Source: JBBQRS01 sp038214535
GTDB taxonomy: Bacteria; Chloroflexota; Anaerolineae; CG2-30-64-16
Reading direction: 5' to 3'
Assembly (NCBI GenBank): GCA_038214535.1
Contig: JBBQRS010000011.1
Coordinates: 1 to 64,000 of the forward strand
DNA length: 64,000 bases
This document shows positions 38,101 through 45,921 of the stretch, one piece after another. Each line of letters opens with the position of its first letter. Position 1 is the first letter of the stretch. A program made the position numbers and the translations under genes. Below the pieces are notes generated by a model. The model was not told the origin of the DNA. It did not search any database and saw only the letters and a program-made list of their open reading frames with translations.

Positions 38101-40034
38101 GAGTTGGTTGCGCCGTCGTTGACGATGAAGGTGAAGCTATCCGCGCCGTTGTAGTTGGCTGCGGGCGTGTAGGTCAGGTTCGGCGCGGCGCCGCTCAACG
38201 CGCCGTGCGCCGGCGCATTCACGACGCTGTAGGTGAGCGCGTCGCCGTCCGCATCGGAGCCGGTCAACGTGATGACCTTCACCGTGTCCTCGGCGGTCGT
38301 CACCGTTTGCGGGTTCGCGACCGGCGCGTGGTTGGCGGCGCTGACGATGTGCGCCCCGGCCAGCTCTGCGACCAGGCCCAGGGTGGTCCGCACCGCATTG
38401 TAGCCCAACTCAACGTCGTCACGCTTGCCATCGCCGTCGTCATCTCGCGTGTAGGACGACTCAACGTCCGTGGTCTGGTGATAGTACGGGTTGATCCACT
38501 CGGCGTTGCTCCCCGAGGTCAGGCTGCGGCGGTTCTCGCGCACGCTGATCGAGGGTGCGTAGTTATGGAACGCTGTGTCGTCCGTATTGGTGCTGTAGTT
38601 ATAGGCCGTGGCCGGGTAATCGGGCGCGTAGCTGCCGTTGGCATAGGCCCACTTCAGCGCCAACGCCCTCGAATCAGCCTCTTTGGTGGTGCCTGCACGC
38701 CATTCCACGTCCAGGTCGGCGTACTGGCTTTGCTGGGTGGTGCGCGTGCCCGCGCCGTGATCGTAGAGGATCATGTCGTGCTGAATAATCCCCAACCATG
38801 TGGGTTCATTCGTGGTGCCCTGCAGCGAGTAGCGATCCTGTACATAGCCGCGGGCGCCATAGAGGCCCACCTCTTCTTTGTCCCAGAAACAGAAACGCAC
38901 CGACTTTTCGGTTGTCACATCCGAACCGGCCAGCACGCGGGCTGCTTCCAGTCCCAGGGCGACCGCCGAGCCGTCATCGTTGAAAGCATCCCCGCCGCCG
39001 CGGCCATCCAGGTGCCCCGAGACGATATACATTTGCGTCGGTGTAACGGCCCCCAATCTGGTGCCGCACAGGTTTGTGCCGATGTTACCACTGTAATTGA
39101 AGCTGTGACGGAAGGTCGTGTAGCCCATCCCTTGAAGCTGCCCCTCGACCCACGCCAGCGCATTCATATAGTTCGTGGTGTAGTCGGTTGACGAGCATCC
39201 CATGCCGCTCCCACGACACCGGTCGTGGAACTGCGCGATGCCCCGGTTGAAGTTGAGGAACTGATTGATATCCACCCGATTCGCCAGCGTCAGCGCGTCG
39301 GTGGTCGTTGGGGCTGCATTGCCGGCGGTCAGCGCCACGTCGTCAATTAACACCGTGGTAGACTCGTCGGTTGCATCTTTCTTGTTGTTATAGCCGCCCA
39401 GGATAATTGTATGGTTGCCTGCCGAGAGATTGCCGACATAAATCTGGTATTGCTGCCAGTCGGTGGTGGGCAGATAGGTGTTGCTGTTGCCTTGTGTGCT
39501 CGAACCGTCGCCGCCGATATGATCCACGCAATTTTTGAGTCCGCGGCCATAGAGCACACCGTCAACGCTCACCATGAAGCGACTGTATTCGTCGAACTCA
39601 TACGTCGCCGTCTGTTCGACCCGATAACGGAAAGCCAGGGATACACCCGTTTGGGGCGAAGCCAGATTGAGCGCGTAGCGCCATCCGCCCGACATGCCTA
39701 TGATCGCGTTGGCGTTCACGCCGCCAAGCGTGACCTTGAGGCCGCCGCCGCTATACGCGCCCGTAGAAATATAGACGCCGCTGGCATAACCGAGTTGCGT
39801 CGTGCTCAAAAATGTATCGTCCTGATAGGTGAATCCATCGGCGCTACCGTCGAATCCGGTGGCGAAAAGGGTGGTCGTCGCATCTAGCGCGGGCTGTTCG
39901 AGAGGCCACGGGCTTTCAGAGGCAACTGCCGCCATCGGGCTGAGCGGAAGGATCAGAAGCAACACGATGATAGCTGCAATGGGCAGCCGCCAGTGGGACG
40001 CGTGACGTGAGCCGGTGTGGAGGGTGAGGCGCAT
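35145..40034 (-). CDS. Secreted M28 aminopeptidase-like protein with nine tandem-95 repeats
   Basis: 1629 aa. Signal peptide (LPIAAIIVLLLILPLSP core) with cleavage near residue 40; GGAG lies 7 nt before the ATG. Jelly-roll (about 50-245) and M28 peptidase (about 255-555; SGHLDGRGGGDAFNDDGS and FWDKEE) closely resemble the 1192-aa neighbour. Nine cadherin-like repeats (about 570-1375) follow, each starting AxxAxAQxV and containing ExxxxxITLTGxDxDG and YNGADSFTF. The C-terminus has four units ending in a YFDGSDVGLS motif (about 1410-1629), which I do not recognise as a named domain. Likely surface-associated. Confidence 0.9.
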   Translation of the reverse strand: MRLTLHTGSRHASHWRLPIAAIIVLLLILPLSPMAAVASESPWPLEQPALDATTTLFATGFDGSADGFTYQDDTFLSTTQLGYASGVYISTGAYSGGGLKVTLGGVNANAIIGMSGGWRYALNLASPQTGVSLAFRYRVEQTATYEFDEYSRFMVSVDGVLYGRGLKNCVDHIGGDGSSTQGNSNTYLPTTDWQQYQIYVGNLSAGNHTIILGGYNNKKDATDESTTVLIDDVALTAGNAAPTTTDALTLANRVDINQFLNFNRGIAQFHDRCRGSGMGCSSTDYTTNYMNALAWVEGQLQGMGYTTFRHSFNYSGNIGTNLCGTRLGAVTPTQMYIVSGHLDGRGGGDAFNDDGSAVALGLEAARVLAGSDVTTEKSVRFCFWDKEEVGLYGARGYVQDRYSLQGTTNEPTWLGIIQHDMILYDHGAGTRTTQQSQYADLDVEWRAGTTKEADSRALALKWAYANGSYAPDYPATAYNYSTNTDDTAFHNYAPSISVRENRRSLTSGSNAEWINPYYHQTTDVESSYTRDDDGDGKRDDVELGYNAVRTTLGLVAELAGAHIVSAANHAPVANPQTVTTAEDTVKVITLTGSDADGDALTYSVVNAPAHGALSGAAPNLTYTPAANYNGADSFTFIVNDGATNSAAATVSLTVTAVNDAPVANPQSVTTPEDIAKAITLTGSDVEGSALTYSIASAPAHGALSGAAPNLTYTPAANYNGADSFTFIVNDGATNSAAATVSITVSAVNDAPAANAQSVTTAEDAAKAITLTGTDVEGSALTYSVVTAPAHGALSGAAPNLTYTPAANYNGADNFTFTVNDGALSSVAATVSITVSAVNDAPTANAQSISGVEDTPANITLTGADVDGNPLSFSVVAAPSHGTLSGAGANLIYLPAPDYNGPDSFTFKANDGLLDSAAALVSIEIGAVNDAPVADAQSVSSSENTPVAVTLSGTDADGDALTYNVVSGPANGALSGTAPDLIYTPSPGFNGVDPLSFTVSDGFIESAAATVSITVIAQTDPPTANAQAVATDEDTAVTITLTATDPNGDPLTYSVIAAPAHGVLSGGAPNLTYTPDANYNGPDSFNFVVNDGIVDSTPADVSITVNPVNDAPLAEGQAVTGAEDTPTAITLNGSDVDGDALSYAVTGAPAHGSLSGAAPNLVYTPVANYNGPDSFTFAVSDGQAQAAATVSIGVMPVNDPPTANAQAVTTEEDTAVAIILTGSDLDGDALAFSVTAAPAHGALSGTAPNLVYTPAANYNGADSFTFQVSDGTANATATISITVNPVNDAPVTNAQAVTTNQDTAVGVTLSGSDPDGDALTFTVASGPAHGALSGAAPNLTYTPAAGYSGADSFTFVTGDGLTESAPATVSITVTPVSTGPQLYIGSSTSGTAGGVSFADEDILIKNMTTGAWAMYFDGSDVGLSGTDVDAFEMLSDGSLLFSFDSDFTLSGFGAVDDSDILRFTPTSTGSTTAGAWAMYFDGSDVGLSGSSEDVDAFGFAPDGRLLISTVDAVSVTGASGADEDLLAFSPTQLGSTTSGTWSLYFDGSDVGLSSSSNEDVNGVWIDAAGKIYLTTLGAFGVTGVSGDGSDVFVCTPSSLGSTTRCTFAMYWDGSANGFSGEVTDSVSMIQ
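35915..38327 (-). repeat. Nine direct repeats of about 270 bp inside the 1629-aa M28 gene
   Basis: Coding repeats with a 90-codon period. The block CCGTTGTAGTTGGCTGCGGG recurs at exactly 270-bp spacing around 37870 and 38140 (and one period earlier near 37600), and the units between 37500 and 38300 are nearly identical at the DNA level, while units toward 36000 have diverged. This indicates recent expansion at the N-terminal end of the array. Confidence 0.85.
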
Positions 40035-40406
40035 TGTGAGCTCCGATGTGAGAGTGGTGAAGGCTCCGGGTTGTTATCGCAATCTTTGGCTGGTTTGGGC
40101 TATCGCCCTGAACTCCCTGTGCAGAGAAATGCGAACGCCGATGTGTGGGTCGGCCCAGTGTTATTTTTCATTCGGATGTGAGGCGAGGACGACACGATGA
40201 TCAACCGTCATCGCGGATATACGCGACGAGCGGTATCGGGTCGCTTGCAAACTTTATGGCAAGAGGAGCGCGTTTCTGAGACGGGCAGTCACACCCCTTG
40301 ACGCATAGACAATATCTATTGCAATATTGTCGCGCAGGCTCGTGAAAAATGCAATATTCGGATTCGTGTAATTTACGATACATAATGCGTACTGTACCCG
40401 CACTTT
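40035..40406 (-). other. 372-nt intergenic region between B2 and the nine-repeat M28 gene
   Basis: No coding sequence or RNA gene recognised. On the minus strand TTGCAT, 17 nt, GACAAT is a weak promoter candidate (about 40328-40357). Just downstream lies the inverted repeat CAATAT/ATATTG (40310-40329), a possible operator. Part of it would be the long 5' leader of the M28 gene. It is the only sizeable gap between the EPS/B1-B2 genes and the surface proteins, so the operon probably breaks here. Confidence 0.4.
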
Positions 40407-40904
40407 TTACTGCATTGGCGTGGCTGATCTGCGGTTTATTTCGGGGCGAACCGCGCCCCGATGGTTGAGGATGGCGAAATCTGCGGTGATGTTCGGGGCT
40501 TCGTCCAGAGGACGGCCGGCGTGTTCTACCCAGGCATGGGCTGTCAGTCCGTTTGACTCCTTGTGGACGCCGAGCCGCAATTCGGCCGGTATGGTATGTT
40601 CGCGCAACATCCACCACAGGGCGAGAGATTGCGCCAGGCACGTTGCACGCACAGGTCCGGCGCGCGCCGCGCTGTGAACGACGCGGGCGATGGCTTCGGG
40701 TGAAGGTTGTGCATCCGCTGATTGTGGTGAGGGTGAGCGTCGCACGATGGCGCGCTCGACGCGCTGGAAACCGGCGATGCGCAGCGCCAGCGCGACAATG
40801 GCTAACCGCCACAGGGCGACGAAGAAAATGCGTTTTTCAGCCGCACTGAGTTGGCTGAAGCGCTGCCGGCGATGGCGTAGTCGAGTCCAGTGGTCAGGCG
40901 TCAC
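40407..40904 (-). CDS. Lasso peptide leader protease (B2, transglutaminase-like)
   Basis: 165-aa protein of the lasso B2 family, a papain/transglutaminase-like Cys protease that removes the leader. Catalytic Cys in ATCLAQSLALWWMLR (about residue 90), His in LTAHAWVE (about 122) and Asp in RPLDEAP (about 133) fit the triad and spacing. The N-terminal helical part (AAEKRIFFVALWRLAIVALAL) is also typical. It overlaps the B1 gene by 11 nt. Distant from the precursor (18.5 kb) but the only B2 candidate in the window. Confidence 0.9.
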   Translation of the reverse strand: MTPDHWTRLRHRRQRFSQLSAAEKRIFFVALWRLAIVALALRIAGFQRVERAIVRRSPSPQSADAQPSPEAIARVVHSAARAGPVRATCLAQSLALWWMLREHTIPAELRLGVHKESNGLTAHAWVEHAGRPLDEAPNITADFAILNHRGAVRPEINRRSATPMQ

Positions 40905-41181
40905 CCAACTCCAGCAGACCTTGTTCGACGAGCTGCATCACGAATTCCGCGACATCCTCGCGTAAAACTGCTGGTGTGACGTCATATTCGCCGACGAGTT
41001 GTGCGCAGGCCGCTTCCACCGATGCGGCGGAAGTCAGGATGACCCACATGCGCGTCCCTACGGGGTCCAGGCCATAATAACGGCCGCTATCCAGGTGAAG
41101 CAGGACGGCCTCGCCCTCGACTTCGCGCATCAGCACGTCTTGCGGCGCGCCGGCCCGCCGGCCAAAGAGTTGTGATATCAT
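40894..41181 (-). CDS. PqqD-like RiPP recognition element (lasso B1)
   Basis: 95-aa PqqD-family protein with a three-strand/three-helix winged fold: VEGEAVLLHLDSGRYYGLDPVGTRMW matches the PqqD core when read in pieces (LLHLDSGRYYGLD, then VGTRMWVILT), followed by two helices ending VEQGLLEL. In lasso pathways B1 binds the YxxPxL part of the leader and presents it to B2. Overlaps B2; starts 16 nt after the stop of the Wzc-like gene, so it appears to be the distal part of the EPS operon. Confidence 0.9.
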   Translation of the reverse strand: MISQLFGRRAGAPQDVLMREVEGEAVLLHLDSGRYYGLDPVGTRMWVILTSAASVEAACAQLVGEYDVTPAVLREDVAEFVMQLVEQGLLELGDA

Positions 41182-41197
41182 CGTCGCATCCTTTGAT

Positions 41198-42877
41198 TCA
41201 AGATACGGGTTCGTTGGAGGCGTTAACCGGCGCGCTGGCGGGGCTTACCGGCCGCGTCCGGCGGCGTGACCCGCGCTTGCGCGAGCCGCCCGTGCTGCCC
41301 TTGCCGCCATCCCCATCACCCGAGTTGGTGTAATAATCATTGTGGTAATAGTGGTAATAGTAATAGCCGCTGCCGCGCGTCGGCACCCGATTCAGGATCA
41401 CGCCCAGCAGGTGTCCATTGACGCTGCGCAGCGCCTCGACCGCGCGTTGCGCATCATGTCGCCGCGTGCCGCCCGCTTCTACCACCAGCACCACGCCATC
41501 GCACTGCGATGCCAGCACCGCGGCGTCGGAAACGATCAGCGCCGGCGGGCTGTCCAGCACGAGGATATCCGCATATTCGGTGAGCCGGGTCAGAAATTCG
41601 CGGGTCTTCTCCGCGCCGAGCAGCTCAGCGGGATTTGGCGGCAGGGGGCCGGAGGTCAGCACTCGGAGGCCGGGCACGCTGGTGGCTTGCAATAAAGACT
41701 CCGGTGACGGGAACTCTTGCAGGAGGGCGGTGGTTAACCCCATGTTGTTGGGTACGTTGAAGATCCGATGGACCCGCGGCCGGTGAAGGTCGCCGTCAAT
41801 GATGATGACCCGGCGTCCCGCCTGGGCCAGCGCGACCGCCAGATTGGCCGCCGTTGTAGATTTTCCTTCGGAGGGGGCCGGACTGGTGACTTGCAGCAGC
41901 CGGATCGGGCGATCCACGTCGGCAAACTGTAGGTTCGTCCGCAGCACGCGGTACGCTTCCGCCGCGGATGACTGCGCGCCGGAGAGCGCCACGATCTCAT
42001 TGCCTTCGCTGATGCTGTCGAGTTTGGGCACCGCGGACAGGGTGCTGAGTCCCAACGCGCTTTTTACATCGGTCGGGCTCTTAAGAGTATCGTCCAGATA
42101 GTGAAGTACGTAGGCGGTTAAGATGGCGAGGAACAAACCCAGCGCCCCCACCAGCGCCAACGAACGCGGGATGTTCGGGCCGACAGGCCATTCCGGCAGG
42201 TCGGCCGTCTCGATGACGGATACGGTGTTGGTCGCGTTTTCCTGCGTGTTCGCCAGCAACGCGGCATAATTGGCTTGCAGCGTTGCGAGTTTATTCTGTA
42301 AGGCGATGATCTGGGTCTGGCCATCGGCGATTTCCCGCGCACTCAACAGGCTGCCCAACGCCTCCTGGGCCGTGGTCAATTCATCCTGGGTGTCTTGAAT
42401 CTTGGTTTCGAGACCATCAAGTTGCGTCTTGACGAAACCCTGGCGCTGCGACACTTCGGTGTTCTCGCCCGCCGGCCCCTGCTTCACGAGCTGATTCGCC
42501 AGCTCGTTTGCCACGGCCTGCGCGCGCGGCGGATCCGTGTCGGTGACGACGATCTCCAAGAGTTGGGTGTTCGGAACCGTCTTCACCTGGTAGGCCGGCA
42601 ACCAGCTCAACCCCAGGGCCGCCATGGTCGCCTTCTGCACAGGCCGGCGTTTGGCGATATTTGCATACGTGTTCGCCAGTTGTTCGCCCAGGTAGACCTC
42701 GTTGTAGTCCAGCGTCGCGCTCTTGATGGCCCGACCAATAGACACCGTTGCTTGCGCCTGATACACAGGCGGCTGGCGGCGCAGGACGAGAAACGCAGAG
42801 AGCGTGGCGACGAGCGTGCCGAGAATCAGTAACCACCACCACCGACGCAAGGGCGCAAAAAATTCAAGAATGTCCAC
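41198..42877 (-). CDS. Polysaccharide copolymerase/tyrosine autokinase (Wzc/CpsCD-like)
   Basis: 559-aa bacterial tyrosine kinase controlling EPS chain length and export. Two membrane helices (about 15-34 and 228-252) flank a Wzz domain with coiled-coil (about 35-225). The cytoplasmic CpsD/CapB-type kinase has Walker A SPAPSEGKSTT (about 330), Walker A' VIIIDGDLHRP and Walker B ILVLDSPPA. The tail at about 500-512 is YYYYHYYHNDYY, eight tyrosines, the autophosphorylation cluster. Sits next to the lasso B1 gene. Confidence 0.93.
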   Translation of the reverse strand: MDILEFFAPLRRWWWLLILGTLVATLSAFLVLRRQPPVYQAQATVSIGRAIKSATLDYNEVYLGEQLANTYANIAKRRPVQKATMAALGLSWLPAYQVKTVPNTQLLEIVVTDTDPPRAQAVANELANQLVKQGPAGENTEVSQRQGFVKTQLDGLETKIQDTQDELTTAQEALGSLLSAREIADGQTQIIALQNKLATLQANYAALLANTQENATNTVSVIETADLPEWPVGPNIPRSLALVGALGLFLAILTAYVLHYLDDTLKSPTDVKSALGLSTLSAVPKLDSISEGNEIVALSGAQSSAAEAYRVLRTNLQFADVDRPIRLLQVTSPAPSEGKSTTAANLAVALAQAGRRVIIIDGDLHRPRVHRIFNVPNNMGLTTALLQEFPSPESLLQATSVPGLRVLTSGPLPPNPAELLGAEKTREFLTRLTEYADILVLDSPPALIVSDAAVLASQCDGVVLVVEAGGTRRHDAQRAVEALRSVNGHLLGVILNRVPTRGSGYYYYHYYHNDYYTNSGDGDGGKGSTGGSRKRGSRRRTRPVSPASAPVNASNEPVS

Positions 42878-42952
42878 GAAGCTTCCCCCTATCGCCGTGA
42901 TCGTCTCGTTGAGACGCGACCGGCAATGTGTTGGCGTTGTGAACCCGCCGGA

Positions 42953-45280
42953 TCATTTGACCCAAAGCGGATCCCAATCATTGTATGGAGACGTGAGTAA
43001 CGGGCGTTGATTTGACCCGTCGGCGTTCATGACCCACAGTTGGCGTTGACCCGTATCCCGGTTTGACCAGAACACGATCTGCCGCCCATCGGGCGACCAA
43101 CTGGGATGCTTATCCCATTCCCAGGTGTTCGTCGTCAGCCGGAGCAAGTCAGACCCATCTGTGCCCATCGTATAGATTTCATCGTTGCCGGCCTCCTGCG
43201 AGACGAATGCAATCCGGTCGCCGCGCGGCGACCATGCCGGATCATAACTCCACCCTGTAGTGGTCGTGAGCTGCCGCATCCCGCCGCTGCTCAATTCGCG
43301 GATATGCACCTGCGGGATGCGCCGGGAATCTTCCTGCACCACGAGATCATAGCGGCCATCCGGAGAAAGCGGCTCGATGGCGCGGGCCTTGCGCGCGGGC
43401 CAATCCTGGGTGAGGAACGCCGTGCGACCTGTGGCCGGGTCCAGCAGCATCAAGCGTGGCGTGGTATCCCGGTCGCTCATAAATAGCACGTTACCCTGGA
43501 AGGCGGCGGGCCATGCGTTCGGGATCGCCGCCGTTGGGGTGGGTGAAGGCCGGGGCGTCAACGCGTCTTCCCATTGAATCAGGGGCAGCGCGGTTGGCGC
43601 AGGCGTGCGTGTGGGCGTCATGGCGAAGGGCGGCAGGGGCGTGTTCGTTCCATATACGATGACGTTCGCGGTTGCCTCAACGACCAGATACGCGGCCGTG
43701 GCCCGATTTTCAGGGGTTAGTGTATATTTCAACAACACCGGGGTCGGCGTTGTTGTCGCCATGACCGCGCCAAAAGGCAACGGTGTCGCGGCCCTGCGCT
43801 GCTCGGCTTCGACGGTCATCGTGAGCATCTGGGCGGCCAGCGTGGCGACGTTTTCGGGCTTCGGTGTGGGCAAGATGATGATCGGCGTCACGGCCCCATC
43901 CGGTACCGGGGTGAAGGTGCCGGTCGTGAGTGCGACCGCCGTTGCCACGCGCTCTGCGAACTCCGCCGTCTCCGCGTTGGCCGGTGTGGCTGTGTAGATA
44001 ACAAGCGGGGGCAGCCCGGCGGCGAACCGCATGGCCTCGACGGTTGCCAGGTTCCCCGCCGGTGGGGTCGGGGTGGCAATTGCGTAGATAGATGGCGTCG
44101 CTGTGCCCTGGGTGGCCGCTTGCTTTGTGGCCGTCAGGGCATCGGCTGCCGCCGTCAACACGTTGCCCGGCGTCGGCGTAAGCGTCGCCACGATCATTTG
44201 TTCCGTCGGCGCAGCCGGCGGCGTCTCAGGCGGCGCGCCCAGAGAGATGAGCAGGCTGGGCGGATTACCGCCTGTGGCCGGCCCTGCGCCGCTGTCCCAC
44301 GCATAGAGGCTATCGGCGCTGCCTTGCGGCCCCGAAATACGGGCCAACACTAACTTCGCGCCCTGGTTCAATTGTTCTTGCAGCCATTGGATGGCTTCGG
44401 CGGTCAGCGGCAATACATTTTCGGTTCCCACCACCAAATCGCCCGCCGTTAACTGCGGTGAGAGGGTGATGGCGCTCTGTCCCGCCGCCAATTCCGGGTA
44501 GCCGAGGCGCGAGATTTCCGGCGCAGCCGCTTCGGGCAGCAACTCGACTTTCCAGACGCCGCCCTGTGCCGGATCGAGCCGCTCTGCGCTCAAACCGGTT
44601 AAACGCAAATCTGCGGCCAACACCGGCGCGCCCGGCGGCAGGCGATTCAGATCGAAGCGGATCAGTGAGAGGATAGGCCGTCCTTGATTTGTACCGGCGT
44701 AGAGATACGAATCGTCCAGATGCTCGGCGCGCAGGTCGCCCTCGGCCCACCATCCCGCCGCGCCCGAGCCGGGCGCAAGCGTTTCGATGCTGCCTCCCGG
44801 CGCGGCTGTCGGCGTCGGTTGTTTCTCAGCCGGGCGTTCGGCGGCGGCCACAACGGGCAGTTCTGTGGGGGCAGCAGTGGCTATCGGCAACGTCGGCGTC
44901 GGTTCGGCGACGACCGCATTGGTCGTCGCGGCTTCTGCAAGGGGCGGCGCGGCGCGATCGCTCAATAACGGCGCGATCTGATCGCGCCCGTACATGATCG
45001 CGATCGCGATAAGCGCCGCAACGAGTAGGCCCCAAGGCAAGATGCGCTTCCACTGTGCCGGGCGTGCAGATACCGCCGGGCTGTCATCGGTTGCAATATA
45101 TACCGCGCAGGCAGTATGCGCCGCCCTGAGACAGTATGCGCGTTGATGCCCCTCTTCCAACGATAACGGCGGCAATTGCGCGTAGCAACGGTGTTCGCCA
45201 TCGGGCGCATCATGTCGCGTGCCCCGGTCACTTGCCAGCCCCAGATAAGGACAGATTAGAGGTTCAGGAGTTATGGGCAT
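42953..45280 (-). CDS. Membrane-anchored DNRLRE / TolB-like (PD40) repeat protein
   Basis: 775 aa. The N-terminal Cys/His module (CPYLGLASDRGTRHD, RCY, YCL, CAVY, about 10-62) resembles one I associate with Chloroflexota regulatory/LysM proteins and may bind zinc. A membrane helix (about 82-100), a Pro/Thr-rich stretch, a DNRLRE-type beta domain (about 170-340), a Thr/Pro/Ala low-complexity region (about 350-590) and C-terminal TolB-like PD40 blades (MSDRDTTPRLML, SYDPAWSPRGDRIAFVS, DKHPSWSPDGRQIVFWS). Probably outside-facing scaffold or carbohydrate-binding protein. Ends 75 nt before the Wzc-like gene. Confidence 0.75.
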   Translation of the reverse strand: MPITPEPLICPYLGLASDRGTRHDAPDGEHRCYAQLPPLSLEEGHQRAYCLRAAHTACAVYIATDDSPAVSARPAQWKRILPWGLLVAALIAIAIMYGRDQIAPLLSDRAAPPLAEAATTNAVVAEPTPTLPIATAAPTELPVVAAAERPAEKQPTPTAAPGGSIETLAPGSGAAGWWAEGDLRAEHLDDSYLYAGTNQGRPILSLIRFDLNRLPPGAPVLAADLRLTGLSAERLDPAQGGVWKVELLPEAAAPEISRLGYPELAAGQSAITLSPQLTAGDLVVGTENVLPLTAEAIQWLQEQLNQGAKLVLARISGPQGSADSLYAWDSGAGPATGGNPPSLLISLGAPPETPPAAPTEQMIVATLTPTPGNVLTAAADALTATKQAATQGTATPSIYAIATPTPPAGNLATVEAMRFAAGLPPLVIYTATPANAETAEFAERVATAVALTTGTFTPVPDGAVTPIIILPTPKPENVATLAAQMLTMTVEAEQRRAATPLPFGAVMATTTPTPVLLKYTLTPENRATAAYLVVEATANVIVYGTNTPLPPFAMTPTRTPAPTALPLIQWEDALTPRPSPTPTAAIPNAWPAAFQGNVLFMSDRDTTPRLMLLDPATGRTAFLTQDWPARKARAIEPLSPDGRYDLVVQEDSRRIPQVHIRELSSGGMRQLTTTTGWSYDPAWSPRGDRIAFVSQEAGNDEIYTMGTDGSDLLRLTTNTWEWDKHPSWSPDGRQIVFWSNRDTGQRQLWVMNADGSNQRPLLTSPYNDWDPLWVK

Positions 45281-45283
45281 GAT

Positions 45284-45919
45284 TTAATCATTTTCAAGGG
45301 CAGCGAGTTGCGTCGCGATGATTGCATTCAGGTCTGAGGTCGTCGCATCCTCGGCCATCTGCGCGATGCCCCACTGGCGCAGCAGCCGGGTCACCAGGTG
45401 ATCGAGCATCATGTGAATGTCCTCTTGCTGACCGATATAATCGGCAGGCGCATAGAGGCAAAAATCGCTCATGCCCGCCAGCGCGCCGCCATCGTTGCCC
45501 GTCACGCCGACCACATACGCGCCGATTTCTCGCGCGGCTTTAACTCCTTCCAGGATGTTAGGGCTATTGCCGCTGCACGAGAGGGCGATTACCAGGTCGT
45601 CGGGCCGGCAATAATTACGCATCTGTTCTGCGAAGACCCGCTCGTATGCAGCGTCGTTGGCCCATGCCGTCAGGAGCGGGATATTATCGGTGAGCGCCAG
45701 GGCGTGGAAACGTGGCATACCGGGTACGATAATCTTGTTTAGATCATTGACCATGTGTGCAGCCGTGGCGGCGCTGCCGCCATTACCTATGAGGATTACC
45801 ATACGATCCTGTTGCCAGGCGTCTGTGAGGATGTGCGTCAGTTGTATAATTGCCGCGCGATCCAGCGTCTCGATCGCGGTTATGAGTTCTGCCAGGTAAT
45901 CATCAATTTCGTGTTGCAT
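45284..45919 (-). CDS. gmhA: SIS-domain sedoheptulose-7-phosphate isomerase (GmhA-like)
   Basis: 211-aa SIS-fold isomerase converting sedoheptulose 7-phosphate to D-glycero-D-manno-heptose 7-phosphate, the first step toward activated heptose. GNGGSAATAAHMVNDL is the phosphosugar-binding motif; LSCSGNSPNI and the C-terminal EDIHMMLDHLVTRLL are GmhA/DiaA features. DiaA is the alternative, but the hddA-like kinase two genes away favours GmhA. 2-nt gap to the phosphoglycosyltransferase gene. Confidence 0.87.
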   Translation of the reverse strand: MQHEIDDYLAELITAIETLDRAAIIQLTHILTDAWQQDRMVILIGNGGSAATAAHMVNDLNKIIVPGMPRFHALALTDNIPLLTAWANDAAYERVFAEQMRNYCRPDDLVIALSCSGNSPNILEGVKAAREIGAYVVGVTGNDGGALAGMSDFCLYAPADYIGQQEDIHMMLDHLVTRLLRQWGIAQMAEDATTSDLNAIIATQLAALEND

Positions 45920-45921
45920 GG

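Noticed and set aside
35915..38327. CRISPR array
   Set aside because: Repeats are 270 bp, in frame, and encode cadherin-like domains; no short repeat-spacer pattern.
40201..40812. 203-aa minus-strand frame overlapping B2
   Set aside because: Out of frame with the B2 product, Arg/Pro-rich, no motif.
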